NCBI GenBank assembly: GCA_003133005.1
Contig: PKZI01000070.1
Coordinates: forward strand, 3,840 to 23,702
Length of the DNA: 19,863 bases
Direction: 5' to 3'
From: Acidimicrobiaceae bacterium
GTDB taxonomy: Bacteria > Actinomycetota > Acidimicrobiia > Acidimicrobiales > RAAP-2
Part shown: positions 14,969 through 19,863 of the stretch, in pieces
Layout: each line of letters begins with the position of its first letter
Position numbering within the stretch: the stretch's first letter is position 1
The notes under the pieces: generated by a model
Seen by the model: the letters and a program-made list of their open reading frames with translations, nothing else
Told to the model about the DNA's origin: nothing
Databases searched by the model: none
Program-made: the position numbers and the translations under genes

Positions 14969-15650
14969 CGTTGCGCGACTCCCACGCGTTCGCCGCGGCG
15001 AGTGTCTCGGCGCGTTTTTTCGAGGGCGCCCGACCGCTGCCCAAGACCCGCCCTCCGACGCGCACCGTTGCTTGGAAGATGGTCTCGTGCGACGGGCCCT
15101 CACTGAACAGTTCGTAGACCGGTGCTTCGTGACCGTGCGCGTGGGCCCACTGGCGTAGTCGCGTCTTGGGATCGAGCGTGTCCGTGAGCGCCGAGGCGTG
15201 CGCGATGTCCTCGCGCAGCGCGTCCTGCACGAATGCCTTGGCGACTTCGTAGCCGCGCTCGAGGTAGAGCGCGGCGACGACCGACTCGAACGTGTCCGCG
15301 AGTAGCGAAGGACGCTCGATGCCTTGCTCTTTGACGACACCTTTGCCAATTCGCACGTAGCGTGCGAGATCAAGCCGTGTGGCGGCGCGCGCGAGTGACG
15401 CTTCGTTGACCACGCGTGAACGTGTGACCGAACTCGCGCCCTCGTCAAGGTCGGGATAGTCGCGCACGATGAGATCGGCCACCGCCAGATCCACCACCGC
15501 GTCGCCGAGGAACTCAAGGCGTTCATTGGACGCCACGTGGTGCTCGGCCGCGTAGCTCGAGTGCGTGAGGGCCAACGCGAGCACTTCGCTATCGGGACGC
15601 AGTCCCAGTGTCTCAGCGAGCGCGTCGTTCGAGGAGAGCAAGAGGCTCAC
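14961..15650 (-). CDS. rnc: Ribonuclease III
   Basis: A 229-residue RNase III, a dimeric endonuclease that cuts double-stranded RNA, including the 16S/23S rRNA precursor. The catalytic domain (1-150) carries the signature NERLEFLGDAVVD at 42-54, with the acidic residues that bind Mg, and the second acidic site in LADTFESVVAALYLERG. A double-stranded RNA-binding domain follows (about 158-226) with the DPKTRLRQWAHAHG start and the closing GRAPSKKRAETLAAANAW helix. Length is normal. The start is GTG, 8 bases after the acpP stop; its last 8 bases are shared with mutM. Its place between acpP and mutM/smc is common in actinobacteria and also in Bacillus (acpP-rnc-smc-ftsY-ffh). Confidence 0.97.
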   Translation of the reverse strand: MSLLLSSNDALAETLGLRPDSEVLALALTHSSYAAEHHVASNERLEFLGDAVVDLAVADLIVRDYPDLDEGASSVTRSRVVNEASLARAATRLDLARYVRIGKGVVKEQGIERPSLLADTFESVVAALYLERGYEVAKAFVQDALREDIAHASALTDTLDPKTRLRQWAHAHGHEAPVYELFSEGPSHETIFQATVRVGGRVLGSGRAPSKKRAETLAAANAWESRNDA

Positions 15651-15658
15651 AGACCTCG

Positions 15659-15949
15659 CTACGCGACTTGCAGCTTGACCACCACGTAGTCAACGGCGTC
15701 ACGCACCGACACGAGGCCCTCGAGGTCCTCGTCGTCGATGTGAAAACCGGCTGCGTACGAAGCCAGCGTCTCTTCGAGCGCTTCTACGAGTTCAATAAGT
15801 GCGAGCGAGTCCGCACCGAGGTCGGTGAACGGCACGTCCTCACTGATGTCGTCGGGGCTCTTTTCGAGTATTTCGGCGAGTTCTTCCTTCACGATTCCAA
15901 GGACCTGGGCTCGATCGAGCGACGATGTGTTGCCAGTGTTTGTGGTCAT
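15659..15949 (-). CDS. acpP: Acyl carrier protein
   Basis: A 96-residue acyl carrier protein, which carries growing fatty acyl chains on a 4'-phosphopantetheine arm. The attachment site is S48 in the classical LGADSLALIELVEALEE motif, and the preceding LEKSPDDISEDVPFTDL segment is also typical. The frame could extend eight codons upstream to a GTG, but the ATG at MTTNTGN is preceded by AAAGGAG with 5-base spacing, which decides the start. Slightly longer at both ends than the 77-80 residues of most type II ACPs. It lies 60 bases after plsX, whose enzyme uses acyl-ACP, and 8 bases before rnc. Confidence 0.94.
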   Translation of the reverse strand: MTTNTGNTSSLDRAQVLGIVKEELAEILEKSPDDISEDVPFTDLGADSLALIELVEALEETLASYAAGFHIDDEDLEGLVSVRDAVDYVVVKLQVA

Positions 15950-15954
15950 GACCA

Positions 15955-15961
15955 CTCCTTT
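15955..15961 (-). promoter_or_regulatory. Ribosome binding site that fixes the acpP start
   Basis: AAAGGAG on the coding strand, 5 bases before the ATG of acpP. It rules out the upstream GTG, which would place the site inside the coding region. Confidence 0.75.
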
Positions 15962-16009
15962 GTGTTGCTGCACTAGGTTACCGGCTGGTGGCCCCTTCGC
16001 CGTTAGTTC

Positions 16010-16993
16010 CTAGTCTTGATCAGGTCGTATGGCGAGTCGAACCTTGTCTACGACACCCGTCGCGTCCATCTCTGCCGCGACGCGAAGCGCGTTCATGATC
16101 GCGGTCGACGACGAGGAGCCGTGACTGATGACGCAGATCCCCTTGAGCCCGAGCAACATCGCGCCCCCGTGATTGTCGGGGTTGAGTTCATTCGCCAAGG
16201 GCAGCAAGAAGGGAAACAGCGCGTCGCCCGCCTTCTTGGTCTCCTCGTTGGTATTTATGACCTCGAGGACCGTTGAGAAGATGAACTTCAACGATCCCTC
16301 GAGCGTCTTGAGCGCCACGTTGCCGGTGAAACCGTCGGTCACGACGACGTCAGCGTACGACGGCAACAGGTCGCGGCCTTCGACGTTGCCGTAGAAGTCG
16401 ACCTGAGCGTGTGACGCGAGTAGTTCGTGAGTCTCTTTGACGAGTGGCGTGCCCTTGGTCGATTCCTCGCCAATCGAGAGCAGACCCACCTTGGGCGAGT
16501 CAATGCCGAAGCGTGCTTTGACGAACGCCGCGCCCATGAGGGCGAACTGCACCAACATCTCGGGCGTGCACTCGGCGTTCGCGCCCGCGTCCACGAGTGC
16601 CGTGGGGTTGCCCCCCGGGTTAGGAATTGGCGTCACGATGCAAGGACGCACCACACCGGCCAGGCGCCCCATGCGCAACAACGCCGACGCCATCGTCGCA
16701 CCGGTGTTGCCCGCCGAGACCATGGCGGACGCCTCGTGGTCGCGCACGAGTTCGGCGCAACGAACGAGTGATGAATCCTTCTTCTTTCGCACGCTGTTCG
16801 CCGGATCGTCGTCCATGGCGATGACTTCGGTGCACGCCACGACCGGTAGTCCGAGCGGGTCTCCCATGAGTTCGGGAACGCCAACGAGAGTGACTGCGAG
16901 TCCCAGCTCGTCGACCGCGCGTCGCGCGCCCGCGATGATCTCGCTGGGTGCAAAGTCCCCTCCCATCGCGTCAAGGGCGATGGGCAGGCTCAA
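16010..16993 (-). CDS. plsX: Phosphate acyltransferase PlsX
   Basis: A 327-residue PlsX, the peripheral membrane enzyme that turns acyl-ACP and phosphate into acyl-phosphate for PlsY, the first step of phospholipid synthesis. The sequence opens with LPIALDAMGGDFAPSEII, the family hallmark, and continues with VSAGNTGATMASALLRMGRLAGVVRPCIVTPIP, the GANAECTPEMLVQFALMG segment and the C-terminal GGAMLLGLKGICVISHGSS motif. The frame is open far upstream but there shadows rpmF and DUF177. The best start is TTG, one base after the rpmF stop, giving MSLPIALDAMGGD; no ATG or GTG fits. Co-transcription with rpmF and acpP matches the classic rpmF-plsX linkage between ribosome and lipid synthesis. Confidence 0.95.
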   Translation of the reverse strand: MSLPIALDAMGGDFAPSEIIAGARRAVDELGLAVTLVGVPELMGDPLGLPVVACTEVIAMDDDPANSVRKKKDSSLVRCAELVRDHEASAMVSAGNTGATMASALLRMGRLAGVVRPCIVTPIPNPGGNPTALVDAGANAECTPEMLVQFALMGAAFVKARFGIDSPKVGLLSIGEESTKGTPLVKETHELLASHAQVDFYGNVEGRDLLPSYADVVVTDGFTGNVALKTLEGSLKFIFSTVLEVINTNEETKKAGDALFPFLLPLANELNPDNHGGAMLLGLKGICVISHGSSSSTAIMNALRVAAEMDATGVVDKVRLAIRPDQD

Positions 16994-16994
16994 C

Positions 16995-17174
16995 TCAGTT
17001 GACCTCGACGGCGACGCGGTTCTTGTACCACCCGCAGTTCGGGCACACCACGTGGGGCAACTTCGAGGTAGCGCACTGGGGACAGACGCTACGAGCGGGT
17101 CGGCCGAGACGCCAGTTGGCCGCGCGGCGGCTGCGGGTCTTGGCCTTGCTGGTCTTGCGCTTGGGAACTGCCAT
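16995..17174 (-). CDS. rpmF: 50S ribosomal protein L32
   Basis: A 59-residue L32, a small zinc-ribbon protein of the large subunit. The start AVPKRKTSKAKTRSRRAANW is the conserved family N-terminus, followed by the zinc-ribbon pairs CPQC at 31-34 and CPNC at 44-47; both pairs are intact, so this is the zinc-binding (C+) form rather than a cysteine-free paralogue used under zinc limitation. It was found by reading the strand directly, since the gene is very short. It follows the DUF177 gene after 33 bases, the usual order (yceD-rpmF-plsX). plsX starts one base after its stop. Confidence 0.96.
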   Translation of the reverse strand: MAVPKRKTSKAKTRSRRAANWRLGRPARSVCPQCATSKLPHVVCPNCGWYKNRVAVEVN

Positions 17175-17207
17175 TCGTCGTCTCTTTCGCCAGAACGGGC
17201 GTGCCCG

Positions 17208-17762
17208 TCACACTTCTTTGGATTCTTCGGACTCGAGGTCCATGAATCGGAGTCCATCAAGTGTAGCCCAGCGCGGGTCAAGTGGGACCTGGCAGTCACA
17301 ACTGGCCTCGTTGCGGTCGGTGCCGCAGTACGGACACAGGCCCCGACAGTCGTCACGACACAGCGGCGCGAGCGGTAAGTCCAAGAAAATGGCGTCGTGC
17401 GCGAGCGGCGCCAGGTCGACGAAGTCGTTCTCGATGAGGTAGGCCTCCTCGTCCTCGGGCGCGCGCTCGTCAACGAAACGCTCATCGACGCTGACGATGC
17501 TCACGCCGAGCACCGGGACCGAGCAGCGTCGACAGACCCCGTGCCAGGGCGCCTCGACCTTGCCCTTGGCGCGAAGACCCCCGCTGAAACTCTGCAACGT
17601 GAGGCGCACCTTCAAAGTGGCTTCAGGAAAGACGTCGGTTTCGGCGGGGCCCCTTGGCGCGAACTCGTGGTTCTCGTCAAAGGGCGCCTCAAAGGACACG
17701 ACGTAGGTCGAGGGCACGTCGCGCAAGATCTGCGCGACCGGCACGAGGAAGGGCGAGGCCAT
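17208..17762 (-). CDS. DUF177/YceD family protein with cysteine-rich C-terminus
   Basis: A 184-residue DUF177 (YceD) protein. Family members are coded before rpmF and have been linked to 23S rRNA/large-subunit accumulation, though the mechanism is not clear. The N-terminal half is a beta-rich domain with GLRAKGKVEAPWHGVCRRC at 62-80, and the C-terminal half has the DLAPLAHDAIFLDLPLAPLC block followed by a cysteine cluster CRDDCRGLCPYCG at 135-147 and CDC at 155-157, then DPRWATL. The cysteine pairs C77/C80 and C143/C146 look like metal ligands, probably zinc. The ATG is 3 bases after the stop of the SepIVA-like gene. The pair DUF177-rpmF is conserved in most bacteria. Confidence 0.93.
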   Translation of the reverse strand: MASPFLVPVAQILRDVPSTYVVSFEAPFDENHEFAPRGPAETDVFPEATLKVRLTLQSFSGGLRAKGKVEAPWHGVCRRCSVPVLGVSIVSVDERFVDERAPEDEEAYLIENDFVDLAPLAHDAIFLDLPLAPLCRDDCRGLCPYCGTDRNEASCDCQVPLDPRWATLDGLRFMDLESEESKEV

Positions 17763-17765
17763 GAT

Positions 17766-18389
17766 CTAGAGCGCGTCCTGGTCGAAAAAAGAGGATTCGT
17801 CGGGCAGCGGTCGCGCGAAACCAGGCGGATAAAGATTGTCATCGCTCGGCGTCGGCGCGGGTTCGATCATCGACGTCGGCAACCCCTGGGCGTTCAAGCG
17901 GTCTCGCCCCGAGCGCGCGGTCTTGAGCAGACGCTCGAGGACGATCTCGAAGTTACCCAACTTGCCGTCGATGAAGTCCTCGGATTGGTTGATCATGGCG
18001 CGCGCTTGGCTCTGGGCGTCGGCGATAATCTGTTCGGCCTTCAGTCGCGACTGGCGAACGATTTCGGTCTTGTCGACCATGCGAGCCGCTTCGGCACGCA
18101 CTTGGTCCATGAGTTGTTGCGCCTTTTGGACCTCGGCGGCCATCAGATCCTCACGGTCGCGCAACGCCCAGCGAGCTTCACGAATCTCCTCGGGCAGATT
18201 CGCGAGTGCCTGGCTGAGCAGGCCCAATACTTCTTCGCGCGAAATGAGCGCCGAGTTCGAGAGCGGCATCTGTTTGGCGTTCTCGATCAGTTCGAGCAGA
18301 TCGCGCAGGTCGGTCTCGATGTCGCGGCGCGCGACGTACTCGGGCGCGGTGAACTCCTCGGGATCCTCGTAGCCGTCAAAGGAGGTCAT
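17766..18389 (-). CDS. SepIVA-like DivIVA-related coiled-coil protein
   Basis: A 207-residue coiled-coil protein resembling SepIVA (Rv2927c/MSMEG_2416), a DivIVA-like factor needed for septation and polar growth in mycobacteria. The matching parts are a DLLELIENAKQMPLSNSALISREEVLGLL segment near residues 30-58, a long helix rich in alanine, arginine and glutamate (about 65-140), and the closing NQSEDFIDGKLGNFEIVLERLLKTARSGRDRL block at 133-164. The N-terminal 27 residues are acidic and the C-terminal 40 residues are proline-rich and probably disordered. It is shorter than the mycobacterial protein in the repeated coiled-coil part. Similarity to ATP synthase b-like coiled coils is possible, but the gene neighbours (coaD above, DUF177 and rnc below) fit SepIVA. 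Its ATG overlaps the coaD stop (ATGA). Confidence 0.8.
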   Translation of the reverse strand: MTSFDGYEDPEEFTAPEYVARRDIETDLRDLLELIENAKQMPLSNSALISREEVLGLLSQALANLPEEIREARWALRDREDLMAAEVQKAQQLMDQVRAEAARMVDKTEIVRQSRLKAEQIIADAQSQARAMINQSEDFIDGKLGNFEIVLERLLKTARSGRDRLNAQGLPTSMIEPAPTPSDDNLYPPGFARPLPDESSFFDQDAL

Positions 18390-18874
18390 GGGGTCCCTTT
18401 GGGAAATAACTTCTCGAGGCGCAGCGCCACGGGCGGCGGCACGAATGACGAGACGTCCCCGCCGTAACGGGCGACCTCGCGCAACAATCGCGACGCGATG
18501 AACGAGTGATTCGAACTCGTGGGGATGAAAAGGGTCTCCACGCCCGACAGTGACCGGTTCATTTGGGCCATCTGCAGTTCACTCTCGAAGTCCGACACCG
18601 CGCGTAGCCCTTTTACTATGGCGGTCGCGTCGACGTCGCGCGCCACATTCACGAGCAGCGTCGAGATCGAGACAATGCGAACGTTATCGAGGTGCCCCAA
18701 ACTCTCCGCGATCATCTCGCGGCGCTCTTCGAGATCGAACAGCGCCTCGGATTTCTGGGGATTTCTGATCGCGGCGACCACGATCTCGTCAAAGATGTGT
18801 GACGCACGTTCGACCACCTCGAGATGGCCGTTGTGAAAGGGGTCAAAGGAACCCGGAATTAGGCCAACCGTCAC
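18386..18874 (-). CDS. coaD: Phosphopantetheine adenylyltransferase CoaD
   Basis: A 162-residue PPAT, which transfers AMP from ATP to 4'-phosphopantetheine to make dephospho-CoA, the next-to-last step of CoA synthesis. It begins TVGLIPGSFDPFHNGH; GSFDPFHNGH at 8-17 holds the HxGH-type nucleotidyltransferase site. The middle carries GLRAVSDFESELQMAQMNR, the substrate-binding helix, and the end the SRLLREVARYGGDVSSFVPP block that binds ATP. The longer open frame upstream belongs to the rsmD region and is not part of the family; the GTG that overlaps the rsmD stop (GTGA) gives the normal length of about 160 residues. It supplies CoA, the source of the phosphopantetheine arm for the ACP coded further along the same cluster. 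Confidence 0.95.
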   Translation of the reverse strand: MTVGLIPGSFDPFHNGHLEVVERASHIFDEIVVAAIRNPQKSEALFDLEERREMIAESLGHLDNVRIVSISTLLVNVARDVDATAIVKGLRAVSDFESELQMAQMNRSLSGVETLFIPTSSNHSFIASRLLREVARYGGDVSSFVPPPVALRLEKLFPKGTP

Positions 18875-19398
18875 TCGACTTCCCCTTCGTGCGGTTCCAA
18901 CATCGTTACGAGCGTAGTGCCGTATCGCTTGGTTTTGGTAACGATCCACCCGTCGGGTGCTTCGACGTGCCGGTCGTTCTCAATTACCACCCGCGAGGCG
19001 CGCACTTCCTTTAACAAACTTGCCACGTCGAGCGGTCCGTAGGGTGGATCTCCGAGAACCAGGTCGACGTCAGTCGGAGGCTGCCAAAACGGCAACGTCG
19101 CACGCACGAACTGCGCCGCGCCGGGTAGGTGAAGGGGTTCGAGGTTGCGCTTGGCCGCCTCGAGACACAGCGGGTCGGCGTCGACGAAGTACACCTTGGC
19201 CGCTCCGCGCGACAATGCCTCGATACCCATCGCCCCCGAACCGCAGTAGAGGTCCGCGACCACGAGCTCGTGCAGTCCCCCGCGACTCTCGAGCATGGAA
19301 AAAATGGCCTCGCGGGCGTAGTCCGTGGTGGGGCGCACGGTCGCGGGCAATTTTGCCTTCAACGGTCGTCCCCGGGCCGCACCGCCAATCACTCGCAC
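18871..19398 (-). CDS. rsmD: 16S rRNA (guanine-N2)-methyltransferase RsmD
   Basis: A 175-residue RsmD, which methylates G966 of 16S rRNA using S-adenosylmethionine. The N-terminus MRVIGGAARGRPLKA and the VRPTTDYAREAIFSML motif at 21-36 are typical. The SAM-binding loop is DLYCGSGAMGIEA at 49-61, and the catalytic motif is DPPY at 117-120. Two GTG codons compete as the start: the first gives the conserved MRVIGG; the second, two codons later, has AAGGAG at 5-base spacing, a better ribosome site. The longer form is listed on conservation grounds. Its stop overlaps the coaD start, the common rsmD-coaD pairing. It follows recG after 38 bases. Confidence 0.94.
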   Translation of the reverse strand: MRVIGGAARGRPLKAKLPATVRPTTDYAREAIFSMLESRGGLHELVVADLYCGSGAMGIEALSRGAAKVYFVDADPLCLEAAKRNLEPLHLPGAAQFVRATLPFWQPPTDVDLVLGDPPYGPLDVASLLKEVRASRVVIENDRHVEAPDGWIVTKTKRYGTTLVTMLEPHEGEVE

Positions 19399-19436
19399 TC
19401 CTTGAGGCTAGGCGGTTGGTCCGAACGTCAGGTTGA

Positions 19437-19863
19437 CTACGACTTGAACAGGTAGTCCGCCTCGTCGTCGTCGATGAAGAGTCGAAGCTCGTCGACGAGC
19501 GCGGGCTCACCCGCCAGCGCGTCGGCGTCCACGAGCGACCCCGCGACGCGCTGGGCCGCCACGAGTAACTCTTCGTCGCGGCGTAAGTTCGCGAGTCGCA
19601 GGTCACTTCGTCCGCGTTGGCGAGTACCCAGCAAGGTCCCTTCGCCGCGCAGATCAAGGTCGACCTCGGCGAGAACGAAACCGTCATTGGACGCCACGAG
19701 CGCGTCGAGACGTTTCGTGGCTTCGTCACTGGGAGGCTCTCCGAGCAAAAAGCAATAACTCTGCGACGATCCGCGTCCCACGCGACCTCGGAGTTGGTGC
19801 AACTGCGCGAGGCCGAAACGCCACGCGTCTTCAATGACGATGACACTCGCTTCAGGGACGTCC
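19437..19863 (-). CDS. recG: ATP-dependent DNA helicase RecG, C-terminal part
   Basis: The last 141 residues or so of RecG, the helicase that remodels stalled forks and branched DNA. The frame continues to the window edge, so the gene is cut by the boundary, not broken. The visible part starts within the second helicase lobe: DVPEASVIVIEDAWRFGLAQLHQLRGRVGRG, where QLHQLRGRVGRG is helicase motif VI, followed by the wedge-coupling region with DLDLRGEGTLLGTRQRG, which is the conserved TRG-like motif region of RecG. The C-terminal helices are normal. It opens the leftward cluster as seen here; recG-rsmD-coaD is a frequent order in Gram-positive bacteria. Confidence 0.94.
   Translation of the reverse strand, partial: DVPEASVIVIEDAWRFGLAQLHQLRGRVGRGSSQSYCFLLGEPPSDEATKRLDALVASNDGFVLAEVDLDLRGEGTLLGTRQRGRSDLRLANLRRDEELLVAAQRVAGSLVDADALAGEPALVDELRLFIDDDEADYLFKS

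Noticed and set aside
14969..15526. N-terminal extension of mutM
   Set aside because: MutM must begin Met-Pro-Glu because the proline is the catalytic nucleophile; the upstream part is rnc read in another frame.
15950..16009. Possible terminator or promoter between plsX and acpP
   Set aside because: Only 3-4 bp stems could be drawn, no T-run follows, and no acceptable -35/-10 pair was seen.
16994..17485. N-terminal extension of plsX by about 160 residues
   Set aside because: The extension is an arginine/serine/threonine-rich off-frame reading of rpmF and DUF177; PlsX proteins start at the IALDAMGGD region.
1..19863. Mobile element, CRISPR array, prophage, defence system or tRNA/rRNA gene
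   Set aside because: No transposase, integrase, regularly spaced repeats, nuclease/toxin pairs or RNA gene signatures were found by reading; almost all bases belong to conserved housekeeping genes.

Overview
The window is a dense, high-GC stretch of chromosome from what is most likely a member of the Actinomycetota. The evidence is the PspA-HtpX-PspAB cluster, a DUF2469 protein, a PPOX-type (F420/flavin) enzyme, a SepIVA-like division protein beside DUF177/rpmF/rnc/mutM as in mycobacteria, and heavy use of GTG starts (12 GTG, 2 TTG, 11 ATG among complete genes as I place them). The class is uncertain; a compact genome of the Acidimicrobiia type would fit, but that is an inference. I see no tRNA, rRNA, CRISPR array, transposase, integrase or phage gene, and no gene-free stretch above about 185 bases.

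Layout. Bases 1-2616 run rightward: the 3' end of purE (purine synthesis), then pspA-htpX-pspAB, a compact envelope-stress module. Next, leftward, come fumC (TCA cycle) and a pterin-4a-carbinolamine dehydratase gene, joined by a 4-base stop/start overlap and meeting pspAB tail to tail with an 8-base overlap. The divergent spacer 4303-4485 holds three dyad-symmetric elements and leads rightward into a single PPOX-family enzyme gene.

From 4884 to the right edge everything is leftward. Read in transcription order it is recG (partial), rsmD, coaD, sepIVA-like, DUF177, rpmF, plsX, acpP, rnc, mutM, smc, ftsY, ffh, rpsP, khpA, rimM, trmD, rplS, a DUF2469 gene and an unrecognised gene that may be a reduced luciferase-like protein. 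Gaps are 0-69 bases and many junctions overlap by 4 bases (GTGA or ATGA), so most of this is probably one long operon or a few nested ones. The genes serve core functions: ribosome parts and maturation (L32, S16, L19, RimM, TrmD, RsmD, RNase III, DUF177), co-translational membrane targeting (Ffh and its receptor FtsY), phospholipid and CoA supply (PlsX, ACP, CoaD), chromosome organisation and repair (SMC, MutM, RecG) and cell elongation/division (SepIVA-like).

Most of the window is conserved housekeeping DNA, and I do not see a clear undescribed system. The points most worth checking are the unrecognised 163-residue gene, the dyad-rich fumC/PPOX spacer, the structured 69-base leader between ffh and rpsP, the reduced psp module, and the tail-to-tail overlaps that leave no room for ordinary terminators.
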